Origin: Actinomadura hibisca NBRC 15177 | GTDB lineage: Bacteria; Actinomycetota; Actinomycetes; Streptosporangiales; Streptosporangiaceae | Direction of reading: 5' to 3' | Length of the DNA: 48,050 nucleotides | Assembly (NCBI RefSeq): GCF_001552635.1 | Contig: NZ_BCRO01000099.1 | Location: 1-48,050 of the forward strand | Part shown: piece by piece, positions 32,061 to 41,641 of the stretch | Layout of the letters: each line of letters starts with the position of its first letter | Position numbering within the stretch: the stretch's first letter is position 1 | Notes under the pieces: generated by a model | The model's database searches: none | The model's input: only the letters and a program-made list of their open reading frames with translations | Told to the model about the DNA's origin: nothing | Made by a program: the position numbers and the translations under genes

Positions 32061-33545
32061 TCAGCCACCGGTCTCCCCGAACCAGCCCGCCAGCTTGCCG
32101 CGCCGGCTCACCGCGCGCAGCCGCCGCTCGGCCGCCTCCCGCACCTCGGCGGTCGTCACCACCAGCAGGGTGTCGCCGGCCCGCAGCGTGGTGGTCTCGC
32201 CGGGCACGAAGCTGGTCCCGTCGCGCACCACCAGCGTGACCGACGCGCCCTGCGGCAGCCGCAGCTCGAAGATCTCCACGCCGTTCAGCCGGGAGTCGAG
32301 CGGCACCCGCACCTCCAGCAGGTCGGCGTGCAGCTCCTCCAGCGGCGCGGCCTCCACGTCCAGCTCGCGCGCCTGCTCGTCGCTCTTGAGCCCGCACCAG
32401 CGCGCCACCAGCGGCAACGTCGGGCCCTGGAGCAGGGTGAACAGCACCACGATCGTGAAGACGATGGAGAACAGCGTGTTCGCGCCCGGCACCTGGTTGA
32501 CCATGGGGATGGTGGCCAGCACGATCGGCACCGCGCCGCGCAGCCCGGCCCACGAGGCGAAGACCTTCTCGCCCCAGGACAGGCCGAAGCCCAGCGTGGA
32601 CAGCACCACCGACAGCGGCCGCGCGATCAGCAGCAGGATGAACCCGATCACCAGCGCGGGCAGGATCTGCGCGGGCAGCTCCAGCGGGGAGGCCAGCAGT
32701 CCCAGCATCACGAACAGCCCGATCTGCGCCAGCCAGGCGATGCCCTCGGCGAAACCGCGGGTGGCGGGCCGGTGCGGCAGGCGCGCGTTGCCCAGCACCA
32801 GCGCGCTGACGTAGACCGCGAGGAAGCCGCTGGCATGCAGCTTGGCGGCCCCGCCGTACGCGCCGACCGTCAGCGACAACACCGCGATCGGGTAGAGGCC
32901 GGAGGCGGGCAGCGCCATGTGCCGCAGCGCCCACGCGCCCAGCCAGCCGACCGCGATCCCGATCAGGGCCCCGGCGGCCAGCTCGTAGACCATGACGCCG
33001 AACAGCTCCAGCAGGTTGGGAGCGGCGGCGTGCTTGACGCTGAGCGCCATCACGACGATGACGACGGGCGCGTCGTTGAACCCCGACTCGGCCTCCAGCA
33101 GGCCGGTCAGCCGGGACGGCAGCGGCAGGCGGCGCAACACCGAGAACACCGCGGCGGCATCGGTGGGCGCGAGCACGGCCGCCAGCAGGAAGGCGAGCTG
33201 CCAGTCCATGTCCAGCAACCACATGGCGGCCCCGGCGACCACGCCGATGCTGATCAGGGTGCCGACCGTGGACACCGAGATCGCGGCGGGCACCGAGCCC
33301 TTGACGTGCCGCCAGTTGGTGGTGATGCCGCCCTCGGCCAGGATCAGGACCAGGGCCGCCAGGCCCAGGACCTCGGCGAGGTGGGCGTTGTCGAACTTGA
33401 GGCCGAAGCCCGACTCGCCGATGAGCAGGCCGATGCCCATGTAGGCGAGCAGCGTGGGCAGGCCGGCCCGGTGGGACAGGCGGACGGCGACGATCGCGCA
33501 GAGTACGAGCGTCGATCCGAGGAGTAGCCAGGTTTCGAGCTGCAC
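32061..33545 (-). CDS. K+/H+ antiporter, CPA family with TrkA-C domain (CvrA-like)
   Basis: This 494-residue protein has about 12 TMs (1-385). Family residues are AAVLAPTDAAAVFSVLRR and EAESGFNDAPVVIVVM, holding the Asp pair of CPA exchangers, and FASWAGLRGAVPIVLAT. The C-terminal cytosolic TrkA-C domain (about 400-480) contains VPLDSRLNGVEIFELRLPQG and LRAGDTLLVVTTA, which senses nucleotides in relatives. It should export K+ (or Na+) for protons at the cytoplasmic membrane. The start is GTG with GGGGAGGG just upstream. It is a single gene between FmdB and the dehydrogenase. Confidence 0.92.
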   Translation of the reverse strand: MQLETWLLLGSTLVLCAIVAVRLSHRAGLPTLLAYMGIGLLIGESGFGLKFDNAHLAEVLGLAALVLILAEGGITTNWRHVKGSVPAAISVSTVGTLISIGVVAGAAMWLLDMDWQLAFLLAAVLAPTDAAAVFSVLRRLPLPSRLTGLLEAESGFNDAPVVIVVMALSVKHAAAPNLLELFGVMVYELAAGALIGIAVGWLGAWALRHMALPASGLYPIAVLSLTVGAYGGAAKLHASGFLAVYVSALVLGNARLPHRPATRGFAEGIAWLAQIGLFVMLGLLASPLELPAQILPALVIGFILLLIARPLSVVLSTLGFGLSWGEKVFASWAGLRGAVPIVLATIPMVNQVPGANTLFSIVFTIVVLFTLLQGPTLPLVARWCGLKSDEQARELDVEAAPLEELHADLLEVRVPLDSRLNGVEIFELRLPQGASVTLVVRDGTSFVPGETTTLRAGDTLLVVTTAEVREAAERRLRAVSRRGKLAGWFGETGG

Positions 33546-33669
33546 ATCCCTCCCCAGGGGGCCGTGGATATAGATCGTTTAGGAATCCTACAGATTCGGG
33601 GACGGATCACATATTTTCGGTGATCCCTCGTGGTGCCGGACGGACGCCTCCCCGGGGCGTCCGCCCTGC

Positions 33670-34662
33670 TCAGCGGCGCTTCGGCAGCGGGTCCACGCCG
33701 TTGACGACGTCGGCCGCCGGACGGCCCTCGACCACCGCGCGGACGTTGTCCAGGACCATCGACACGATGGTGAGCTGGCTCTGCCCGGTGCCGCCCGCGA
33801 CGTGCGGCGACAGCAGGACGTTCTCGTTGCCGCGCAGCGGGTGGTCGGCGGGCGGCGGCTCCTGGTCGAACACGTCCAGCGCGGCCCCGGCCAGCCGGCC
33901 CGACTCCAAGGCGGCGAGGACGGCGTCGTCGGGCACGATGCCGCCGCGCGCCACGTTGACCAGCAGCGCCCGGTCGGGCAGCAGGGCCAGCCGTTCGGGG
34001 CCGAGCAGCCCGCGCGTCTCGTCGGTCAGCGGCAGGGCCACCACCAGGATGTCGGAGTGCGCGAGCAGGTCGTCCAGCTCGCGGTAGGTCGCCGCCGCCT
34101 CCGCGCGGCGGCGGCGCGTCCAGTACGACACCTCGCAGCCCAGCGCCCCGAACAATCGCGCCGCCTCCGCGCCGATCGCGCCGAAGCCGACGATCCCGAC
34201 GCGCTGGGAGTGGATCTCCCGGGTGCCGCGCGCCAGCAGCTCGGCCTGCGGCCAGCCCCGCTCCCGGACGGCCCGGTCGCCCCAGGTGAGCTGGCGGCAC
34301 AGGGCGAACGCCGCGCCGACCGCCCACTCGGCGACCGCCCGCGCGTTGGCCCCGGCGGTGTTGGACAGCGGGACGCCCGCGGCGGCCAGCGCGGCACCGT
34401 CCACGCTGTCGGTGCCGACGCTGGGCATCTGGACGAACGCGAGCTTCGGCGCGGCGGCCACGGCGTCGGCGTCCAGCCCGAGCTGCCCGGTGAAGTCGCC
34501 CACGACCAGCTCGGCGTCGGCCAGCGCGGCGTGCAGGCCCGCGCGGTCGCGGGTGGGCGGGAAGGCCAGCTCGACGGCGTCGCCGAACTGCGCGAACAGC
34601 CCGCGCACCAGCTCCTCGTCCAGCGGGAGCAGGGCCAGGACCCGCCATGGCTTCGCCGTCAT
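33670..34662 (-). CDS. D-isomer specific 2-hydroxyacid dehydrogenase
   Basis: This 330-residue NAD(P)-dependent cytosolic oxidoreductase has Rossmann motif GFGAIG (160-165), NVARGG with catalytic Arg239, FDQEP with Glu268 and SPHVAG with His287. The N-terminal substrate domain contains VQMPSVGTDSVD. It interconverts a 2-oxo acid and its D-2-hydroxy acid. The exact substrate (glyoxylate, hydroxypyruvate, phosphoglycerate) cannot be chosen. It is longer at neither end than usual and stands alone between the antiporter and the lipoprotein genes. Confidence 0.92.
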   Translation of the reverse strand: MTAKPWRVLALLPLDEELVRGLFAQFGDAVELAFPPTRDRAGLHAALADAELVVGDFTGQLGLDADAVAAAPKLAFVQMPSVGTDSVDGAALAAAGVPLSNTAGANARAVAEWAVGAAFALCRQLTWGDRAVRERGWPQAELLARGTREIHSQRVGIVGFGAIGAEAARLFGALGCEVSYWTRRRRAEAAATYRELDDLLAHSDILVVALPLTDETRGLLGPERLALLPDRALLVNVARGGIVPDDAVLAALESGRLAGAALDVFDQEPPPADHPLRGNENVLLSPHVAGGTGQSQLTIVSMVLDNVRAVVEGRPAADVVNGVDPLPKRR

Positions 34663-34738
34663 CGTCCACCTCCGGTTCCGCGCAGAAACGTCGTTGTCAC
34701 CCTAGTGGGGACGGTTTCGGGCCTGGCGGGCGTGGCTG

Positions 34739-35779
34739 TCAGGCGGTCCAGCGAGGGAGGTCGTTGCGCAGGACTGCCTGGAACAGCAGGCCGGGCTTGG
34801 CGGCCGCGCCGGGTTTGGCCGCGAGCCGCACGACGCCGTCGGAGGTCGCCGTGACCTGCGCGCCGGGCAGCAGCTCCGACCAGGGCCTGCCGGTGGCGGA
34901 TTGGCCGGTCAGGCTCTGCTTGAGCTGCTGGGCGGCGGCGTTGGCGTCACCGGAGACCTTGACGCACAGGACCTCGGTGAGGTCGTCGGCGTCGCCGGTG
35001 ACGCCCACGCCGATCTGGTCGGTGCTGCCGGTCATCTTGGTGACCAGCGCGGCGAGGGGGAGGCCGAGGCAGTTGAGGACGGGGCGGACGGCCGGGTCGG
35101 TGCCCAAAGACGTGTTCCTCGTCGCGCCTCCGAAGATGATGGAATCAAGCGTGTCGAAGCGTCGCGCATAGGTGATCCCGGTCCCCTCATGCACCTTGAC
35201 GGCATTGAGCGGGTGCGTGGGCGGGATACCCAGCTTGGCCAACGGATCGTTCGTGTCGATCCTCCCGTCGGCCTGTGCGACCCAGGTGTTCTCTCCACCC
35301 AGGATCGGCTTGTTCGGGTCACCGGGCGGCACTCGCTTATGCCCTAGCTTCTCCAGCTTCTTCTTAATGTTGGCGGCTGTGTAGGGGCCGGCCAACCATC
35401 CGGCGGTCAGCGGCGGGATGCCCACCTGCATCCCATAGTCCGCCCGATTCACATCGATCCCGGTCGGCTCCGCGATCCGCGCCCCGTACACCCCCAGATC
35501 GCCCAGCCCGATCGTCAACGACGACAACCGCGCGTCCCGATCCAGCGGTTGCCCACCCGCCAGCCTCCGCAACCGCTCCAGATCACTGAAAGCCGCATAC
35601 CGCCGCGTCGAATCGGACGACACGACCCGCGACATCGCCCCCACCAGCTTGGAGATCGGCGCACCCGCCGGTGGCTTGGCCTCCGCCGGCTCCTTCCCGT
35701 CCCCCGAGCACGCGGCAGACGAGACGAGCAGGACGGCCGCGCTCAGCGCACCGAAGAAACTCCGAACGACGGGACTCAC
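34739..35779 (-). CDS. lipoprotein of unknown function
   Basis: This 346-residue exported protein has a lipobox VSSAAC (Cys24) and a short Pro/Ala-rich linker. The soluble domain begins ISKLVGAMSRVVSSDSTRRYAAFSDLERLR and has PLTAGWLAGPYTAANIKKKL. I do not recognise a characterised family; it resembles uncharacterised actinomycete lipoproteins. The start is GTG 35779 with GGAGG 4 bases upstream. It lies just downstream of the 5-formyl-THF cyclo-ligase gene on the same strand, with 51 bases between. Some central codons (35120-35420) are less GC-biased than the rest. Confidence 0.75.
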   Translation of the reverse strand: MSPVVRSFFGALSAAVLLVSSAACSGDGKEPAEAKPPAGAPISKLVGAMSRVVSSDSTRRYAAFSDLERLRRLAGGQPLDRDARLSSLTIGLGDLGVYGARIAEPTGIDVNRADYGMQVGIPPLTAGWLAGPYTAANIKKKLEKLGHKRVPPGDPNKPILGGENTWVAQADGRIDTNDPLAKLGIPPTHPLNAVKVHEGTGITYARRFDTLDSIIFGGATRNTSLGTDPAVRPVLNCLGLPLAALVTKMTGSTDQIGVGVTGDADDLTEVLCVKVSGDANAAAQQLKQSLTGQSATGRPWSELLPGAQVTATSDGVVRLAAKPGAAAKPGLLFQAVLRNDLPRWTA

Positions 35780-35830
35780 GAGACCTCCGCAGGCGACGAA
35801 CCGGAGGCGGGGGGCCGGTCGGGGGAACGA

Positions 35831-36412
35831 TCAAGCGAACCGTACCAAGCCCTCCGACGGCGTCACCGCCGCCCGCACCCGCCGGTCGTGCGGCTCGGCC
35901 GGCAGCTCCTCCACCAGCTCCCCGTCGTGCACCAGCCCCACCGTCAGGATCGCCGGACCCACCCTGGCCAACGCCCGGTCGTACGAACCGCCGCCCCGCC
36001 CCAGCCGCATCCCCGTCCGGTCGATCGCCACCGCCGGGACCAGCACCACGTCCGCCCGGCTGACCGCTTCCGGTCCCCGCGCGGGCTCGGTCGGCTCCAG
36101 CAGGCCGAACCGCCCGGGGGCCAGCGAGTCGGGCCCCTCGTAGGACGCCCAGTCCAGGTCCCCGTCCGGCAGCAGCTTCGGCAGGATCACGTACGCGCCC
36201 CGCTTCCACAGCGCGAACAGCAGGCCACGGGTGTCGGGCTCGGTGCCGATCGACACGTAGGCCGCGATCGTCCCGGCCATCTCGACCTCGGGCGCCGACA
36301 GCAGCGCGTCGCGCGCCGCCCGGCCCGCCGCGGCGGCCGCCCCGGCGTCCAGGGCGGCCCGGCGGGCCAGGGCTTCGGCACGGAGACGGGCTTTGGAGGC
36401 GATGTCCTGCAC
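35831..36412 (-). CDS. 5-formyltetrahydrofolate cyclo-ligase
   Basis: This 193-residue cytosolic enzyme converts 5-formyl-THF to 5,10-methenyl-THF with ATP. The basic N-terminal helix KARLRAEALARRAALDAG, IAAYVSIGTEPDTRGLL, the substrate segment RFGLLEPTE and the signature GMRLGRGGGSYDRALA are present. GTG 36412 has GGGAGG at a 9-base spacing. It is divergent from galU with 33 bases between, an arrangement seen in other actinomycetes. Confidence 0.92.
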   Translation of the reverse strand: MQDIASKARLRAEALARRAALDAGAAAAAGRAARDALLSAPEVEMAGTIAAYVSIGTEPDTRGLLFALWKRGAYVILPKLLPDGDLDWASYEGPDSLAPGRFGLLEPTEPARGPEAVSRADVVLVPAVAIDRTGMRLGRGGGSYDRALARVGPAILTVGLVHDGELVEELPAEPHDRRVRAAVTPSEGLVRFA

Positions 36413-36445
36413 GCTGTGGTCCTCCCAGATGACTAGGGTCTCTAC

Positions 36446-37372
<927 letters not shown>

Positions 37373-37400
37373 CGGCACGCCAGACTAGGGGACCGTGGGC

Positions 37401-38609
37401 ATGAGAACGGTCGATGAACACCTCGCGGAGATCCTGGCGGCCGTCCCGGTGCTGCCGCCCCTGGACCTGGCACTGCTGGAGGCCGAGGGCGCCGTGCTGG
37501 CCGAACCGGTGGCGGCCCCCGTGCCGCTGCCGCCGTTCGACAACTCGGCCATGGACGGCTACGCGGTCGTGGCCGCCGACGTCGCGGGCGCGTCGGAGGA
37601 CTCGCCGGTCGAGCTGCCGGTCATCGGCGACATCGCCGCCGGCGACTCGGGCGTGTCCGCGATCAGGCCCGGCCTGAGCGCGCGCATCATGACGGGCGCG
37701 CCGGTGCCGGCCGGGGCCGACGCGGTCATCCCGGTGGAGTGGACCGACGGCGGCACCGCCACCGTGCGGATCGTGCGCCCGGCGCCGCCCGGCAACTACA
37801 TCCGGCGGGCCGGCGAGGACGTGCTCGCCGGCCAGGTCGTCGCCGCGCCGGGCACGCGGCTCGGCGCGGCGCAGATCGGGATGCTGGCCGCCGTCGGCCG
37901 GCCCCGGGTCGCGGTGCGGCCCAAGCCGCGCGTGGTGGTGCTGTCCACCGGCAGCGAGCTGCGCGAACCGGGCACGCAGCTGGCGCCCGGCCAGATCTGG
38001 GACTCCAACAGCTTCATGCTGACCGCCGCCGTCATCGAGGCGGGCGGCGTCGGCTACCGGCAGTCCACGGTGGACGACGACCCCGCCAAGGTGCTGGAGA
38101 CGCTGGAGGACCAGCTCATGCGCGCCGACGCGATCGTCACCTCGGGCGGGGTGTCGATGGGCGCGCGCGACGTGGTCAAGGAGGTGCTGACCGGCGCGGG
38201 CACCGTCGCGTTCCACAAGGTGCGGATGCGGCCGGGCAAGCCGCAGGGCTTCGGCCTGCTCCAGGGCGTCCCGATCTTCACGCTGCCCGGCAACCCGGTC
38301 AGCGCCTACGTCTCCTTCCAGGTCTTCGTCCGCCCGGCCCTGCGCGCCATGCAGGGCCTGCCGCCCGAGTCGCTGCCGACCGTGCGGGCCGTGCTCGCCG
38401 AGGACGTCAGGTCCCCGGCCGGGCTGCGGCACTACCTGCGCGGGCGGCTGTCGTTCGACCGCGGCCACTACACCGTCAGCCCCGCCGAGGGGCAGGGCTC
38501 CCACCAGCTCGGATCGTTGTCGGCGGCCGACGCGCTGATCGCGCTGCCCGAGGACGCCGAGGCCCTGCCCGCCGGCTCGCACGTGGAAGTCCTGAGGATG
38601 CCGTCATGA
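37401..38609 (+). CDS. moeA: MoeA/Glp, molybdopterin molybdotransferase (gephyrin-like)
   Basis: This 402-residue protein has MRTVDEHLAEIL, the family motif FDNSAMDGYAV, MTGAPVPAGADAVIPVE, VLSTGSEL, TSGGVSMGARDVVK and FTLPGNPVSAYVSF, i.e. all four MoeA domains. It inserts molybdate into adenylated molybdopterin. In corynebacteria the homologue at this locus (Glp) instead binds FtsZ and a membrane receptor (GlpR) for division, and the presence of a SepX/GlpR-type gene at 45453 supports the same double identity here. ATG 37401 is preferred over GTG 37395 because AGGGG is 9 bases upstream. The gene overlaps moaC by ATGA. Confidence 0.93.
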   Translation: MRTVDEHLAEILAAVPVLPPLDLALLEAEGAVLAEPVAAPVPLPPFDNSAMDGYAVVAADVAGASEDSPVELPVIGDIAAGDSGVSAIRPGLSARIMTGAPVPAGADAVIPVEWTDGGTATVRIVRPAPPGNYIRRAGEDVLAGQVVAAPGTRLGAAQIGMLAAVGRPRVAVRPKPRVVVLSTGSELREPGTQLAPGQIWDSNSFMLTAAVIEAGGVGYRQSTVDDDPAKVLETLEDQLMRADAIVTSGGVSMGARDVVKEVLTGAGTVAFHKVRMRPGKPQGFGLLQGVPIFTLPGNPVSAYVSFQVFVRPALRAMQGLPPESLPTVRAVLAEDVRSPAGLRHYLRGRLSFDRGHYTVSPAEGQGSHQLGSLSAADALIALPEDAEALPAGSHVEVLRMPS

Positions 38610-39091
38610 CCATGGGTTCGGAGTTCACCGGGTTCAGCCACCTGGACGAGACCGGGGCCGCCCGGATGGTGGACGTGTCCGCCAAGAACGTCACGGCCCG
38701 CACCGCCACCGCGACCGGCTTCGTCCGGCTGTCGGCCGGGTGCGTGGCCGCGCTGCGCGCCGGGGAGGTGCCCAAGGGCGACGCGCTGTCGGTGGCGCGG
38801 ATCGCCGGGATCATGGGGGCCAAGCGCACCCCGGACCTGGTGCCGCTGTGCCATCCGATCGCGCTGCACGGCGTCACGGTGGACCTGGCCGTCGCGGACG
38901 CCGGCGTCGCGATCACCGCGGTGGCGCGCACGGCCGACCGGACCGGCGTGGAGATGGAGGCGCTGACCTCGGTGACGGTGGCGGCGCTGGCGCTGATCGA
39001 CATGGTCAAGGCCATCGACCCGGCCGCGGTGATCACCGACGTGCGGGTGGAGGAGAAGACCGGCGGCAAGACGGGCTCCTGGCGCCGCTGA
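38606..39091 (+). CDS. moaC: cyclic pyranopterin monophosphate synthase
   Basis: This 161-residue enzyme acts after MoaA in molybdenum cofactor synthesis. Motifs are FSHLDETGAARMVDVS at the start, GIMGAKRTPDLVPLCHPIAL (active-site region), TGVEMEALTSVTVAALALID and MVKAID, with the KTGGKTGSWRR tail. Length and motifs are standard. ATGA overlap shows translational coupling to moeA. MoaA, MoaD and MoaE genes are not in the window. Confidence 0.95.
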   Translation: MTMGSEFTGFSHLDETGAARMVDVSAKNVTARTATATGFVRLSAGCVAALRAGEVPKGDALSVARIAGIMGAKRTPDLVPLCHPIALHGVTVDLAVADAGVAITAVARTADRTGVEMEALTSVTVAALALIDMVKAIDPAAVITDVRVEEKTGGKTGSWRR

Positions 39092-39129
39092 ACCGGGCGC
39101 GACGGACCGCGCGGCGGTCTGCGCCCGGT
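39092..39129 (+). terminator. hairpin after moaC
   Basis: ACCGGGCGC directly after the moaC stop pairs with GCGCCCGGT at 39121-39129, enclosing a 20-base loop that can itself pair. It could end or attenuate the galU-moeA-moaC transcript before mog. Confidence 0.45.
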
Positions 39130-39236
39130 CATGTTTCGGGAGATGCCCCCTCCCGCGCCGGTCCGCTGGCATAGCGTTCTCCGGGCGCCCGCAGGGGCGC
39201 GTCGGTGCAGGCGAGCGTGCTGGTGATGGAGGACAG

Positions 39237-39758
39237 ATGATTCGGGCGATGGCGGTCACGGTGTCGAACCGGGCGGCGGCCGGGGTGTACGCCGACCGGT
39301 CCGGTCCGGTCCTGGTGGAGCTGCTGGAGAACCTCGGCTGCGACGTGCACGGCCCGGTCGTGATCCCCGACGGCGACCCGGTGGCCGAGGTGCTGCGCGA
39401 CGCGGTCGCCGGCGGCTACGACGTCGTCGTCACCTCCGGCGGCACCGGCCTGACCCCGATGGACCAGACCCCCGAGATGACCCGGCAGGTCATCGAGCGC
39501 GAGATCCCCGGCATCGCCGAGGCCATCCGGCAGCAGAGCCGCGAGGTGGTGCCGACGGCGATCCTGTCGCGCGGGCTGGCCGGGGTCGCGGGCCGCACGC
39601 TGATCGTCAACCTGCCGGGCTCGACGGGCGGAGTGCGCGACGGCATGGGCGTGCTCGGGACGGTGCTGCACCACGCCGTCGACCAGATCGGCGGCGGCGA
39701 CCACGTGCGCTCCGACGAGGACGACGACGGCCTGCCCGACATGGGCGGCCTGCTGTAA
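39237..39758 (+). CDS. MogA/MoaB family molybdopterin adenylyltransferase
   Basis: This 173-residue protein has AVTVSNRAAAGVYADRSGP, VVIPDGD, VVVTSGGTGLTPMDQTPE (nucleotide/pterin site) and LPGSTGGVRDGMGVL. It adenylates molybdopterin ahead of MoeA, or is the MoaB paralogue; the two cannot be separated here. GGAGG lies 4 bases before the ATG. It follows moaC by 145 bases, so it may have its own promoter. The gene is followed by a strong bidirectional hairpin and then the inserted amino-sugar cluster. Confidence 0.92.
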   Translation: MIRAMAVTVSNRAAAGVYADRSGPVLVELLENLGCDVHGPVVIPDGDPVAEVLRDAVAGGYDVVVTSGGTGLTPMDQTPEMTRQVIEREIPGIAEAIRQQSREVVPTAILSRGLAGVAGRTLIVNLPGSTGGVRDGMGVLGTVLHHAVDQIGGGDHVRSDEDDDGLPDMGGLL

Positions 39759-39763
39759 GGAAC

Positions 39764-39801
39764 GCGCACCGCCGCCGCGCACGCGCGCGGCGTCGGTGCG
39801 C
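39764..39801. terminator. bidirectional hairpin between mog and the DeoR gene
   Basis: GCGCACCG ... CGGTGCGC with an inner CGCCGCGC/GCGCGGCG stem gives a 16-bp arm with one mismatch and a 3-5 base loop. It sits 6 bases past the mog stop and 8 bases past the convergent DeoR stop, so it can serve both. Confidence 0.75.
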
Positions 39802-39808
39802 GGAAGGC

Positions 39809-40594
39809 TCAGGCGCGGATGACGCGGACGCCCGCCTCCGTGAAGTCGTCCACCACCGACTGCTCCACCGTGCCGTCGGTGACCAGCACGTCGATGCGCG
39901 CGGTGTCGCAGATCCGGGCGAACGCGCGGTGCCCGACTTTGGAGCCGTCGGCGACCACCACCACCTGCTCGGCGCGCTCGGCCATCAGCCGGTTGACGTC
40001 GGCCTCGCCCTCGTTGTGGCAGGTCGCGCCGTGCTCGACGGCGATCCCGTTGACGCCGAGGATCGCCACGTCCAGCGTCACCTGGTCGAAGATCCCGGTG
40101 GCCAGCGGCCCGGTCAGCTCGTAGGACTGCGGGCGCGGCACCCCGCCGGTCAGCACGATCTTCACGTGCGGGCGCACCGCCAGCTCGTTGCCGATGTTCA
40201 GGGCGTTGGTGACGATCGTGAGGGCCGGGGCCGCGCCCTCGGCGTGCAGGTCGGCGCGGGTGGCCAGCACCCGCGCGACCTCGGAGGTGGTGGTGCCGCC
40301 GTTCAGCGCGATGATCGAGCCGGGCCGGGCGAGCTCGGCGGTGGCGGCCGCGATGCGCTGCTTCTCGGAGGCGTTCCGGGCGCTCTTGTAGCGCAGCGGC
40401 AGGTCGTAGCTGACGCTCTGCGCCACCGCGCCGCCGCGCGTGCGGGTCAGCATCTGCTGCTGGGCGAGCTGGTCGAAGTCGCGGCGGATCGTGGCCGCCG
40501 ACACCCTCATCCGCTCGGCCGCCTCCTCCACGGTGAGCCGGCCGGCGTCCGCGAGCAGTTCCAGCAGCGCGTTCCAGCGTTCGTGCCGGGTCAC
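39809..40594 (-). CDS. DeoR family repressor (AgaR-like)
   Basis: This 261-residue regulator has an N-terminal DeoR HTH (RHERWNALLELLADAGRLTV, then RMRVSAATIRRDFDQLAQQ) and a C-terminal sugar-phosphate sensor (DeoRC) domain with IIALNGGTTTSEVARVL, GGVPRPQSYELTGPLA, LGVNGIAVEHG and VADGSKVGHRAFARI, in which the NGGTT and D/K residues bind sugar phosphate. GTG 40594 is preceded by GGGAGGGG. It is divergent from the amino-sugar operon by 138 bases and is its likely repressor, relieved by an amino-sugar or tagatose phosphate. Confidence 0.92.
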   Translation of the reverse strand: MTRHERWNALLELLADAGRLTVEEAAERMRVSAATIRRDFDQLAQQQMLTRTRGGAVAQSVSYDLPLRYKSARNASEKQRIAAATAELARPGSIIALNGGTTTSEVARVLATRADLHAEGAAPALTIVTNALNIGNELAVRPHVKIVLTGGVPRPQSYELTGPLATGIFDQVTLDVAILGVNGIAVEHGATCHNEGEADVNRLMAERAEQVVVVADGSKVGHRAFARICDTARIDVLVTDGTVEQSVVDDFTEAGVRVIRA

Positions 40595-40662
40595 GTCGGC
40601 CCCCTCCCGTGTCGGTGCGGTTTCGCGCGCCTGGTCATCCCCGGATTCTAGCCTGCATGTTG

Positions 40663-40720
40663 TTGCTCTTTTCTGCGTCATATTGCTATAAAGCGGACAA
40701 GAACAAGCAGAGCTGAGCAG
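40663..40720 (+). promoter_or_regulatory. promoter and candidate DeoR operator of the amino-sugar operon
   Basis: TTGCTC (40663-40668), 18 bases, then TATAAA (40687-40692) is a plausible sigma-70-type promoter pointing at the SIS gene, in an unusually AT-rich island of this GC-rich DNA. Pyrimidine-rich TTGTTGCTCTTTTCTG upstream and its rough complement ACAAGAACAAGCAGAG downstream flank it, reminiscent of repeated T-rich DeoR/AgaR sites. AGGAGGG follows before the ATG. Confidence 0.5.
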
Positions 40721-40732
40721 AGGAGGGTGTCC

Positions 40733-41641
40733 ATGGGCACCGCACCGCAGACCGGCGGCCACACCGCGGCGGAGATCGCCAGCCAGCCCGCGTGCTGGAC
40801 CCGCGCCGCCGCCCCGGAGGCCGGGGTGGCGGCCACGCTGCCGCGCGCGGGCGAGCGGGTCGCCGTCGTCGGGTGCGGGACGTCCTGGTTCATCGCGCAG
40901 TCCTACGCGGCGCTGCGCGAGGCCGCCGGGCAGGGCGAGACCGACGCGTTCACCGCCTCCGAAGCGCCGCTGGGGCGCGGCTACGACCGGCTGCTCACGC
41001 TCACCCGCTCCGGCACCACCACCGAGGTGCTGGCCGCGCTCGACGGGGTGCGCGGCCGCATGGCCACCTCGGCGATCACCGCCGACCCGACGACGCCGAT
41101 CATGCGGGCGGCCGACGAGGTCGCGGTGCTGGACTACGCCGACGAGCGGTCGGTCGTGCAGACGCGCTTCGCCACCACCCAGCTCATCGCGCTGCGCGCG
41201 CACCTGGGGGAGGACGTCTCCGGCGCGATCGCCGACGCCGAACGCGCGCTGGCCGAGCCGCTGCCCGACGCCGCGCTGACCGCCGAGCAGTTCACGTTCG
41301 TCGGCCAGGGCTGGACGGTCGGCCTCGCGCACGAGGCCGCGCTGAAGATGCGCGAGGCCGCCCGCGCGTGGACCGAGTCCTACCCGGCCATGGACTACCG
41401 GCACGGCCCCATCAGCATCGCCGGGCCGAACCGGGTGGTGTGGTCGTTCGGGGAGCCGCCCGCGGGCCTCGCCGAGCAGGTCGCGGGGGTCGGCGGCACC
41501 ATGATCGTGTCGGACCTGGACCCGCTGGCCGACCTGGTCCGCGTGCAGCGCCTGGCCGTCAAGCTGGCCCGCGCCCAAGGGGCCGACCCCGACACCCCGC
41601 GCAACCTCACCCGCTCGGTGATCCTGGACGCGGGGGCATGA
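40733..41641 (+). CDS. SIS-domain sugar-phosphate isomerase/deaminase (AgaS-like)
   Basis: This 302-residue cytosolic protein has two SIS domains. EIASQPACWTRA at the start, VAVVGCGTSWFIAQSYAALRE, LLTLTRSGTTTEVLAAL and the second-domain GQGWTVGLAHEAALKMREAA with YRHGPIS are the GlmS/AgaS isomerase motifs. With the NagA, kinase and aldolase genes behind it, galactosamine-6-phosphate deaminase/isomerase (to tagatose-6-phosphate) is the best inference; glucosamine-6-phosphate deamination is the alternative. AGGAGGG lies 5 bases before ATG 40733. ATGA overlap with the next gene. Confidence 0.88.
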   Translation: MGTAPQTGGHTAAEIASQPACWTRAAAPEAGVAATLPRAGERVAVVGCGTSWFIAQSYAALREAAGQGETDAFTASEAPLGRGYDRLLTLTRSGTTTEVLAALDGVRGRMATSAITADPTTPIMRAADEVAVLDYADERSVVQTRFATTQLIALRAHLGEDVSGAIADAERALAEPLPDAALTAEQFTFVGQGWTVGLAHEAALKMREAARAWTESYPAMDYRHGPISIAGPNRVVWSFGEPPAGLAEQVAGVGGTMIVSDLDPLADLVRVQRLAVKLARAQGADPDTPRNLTRSVILDAGA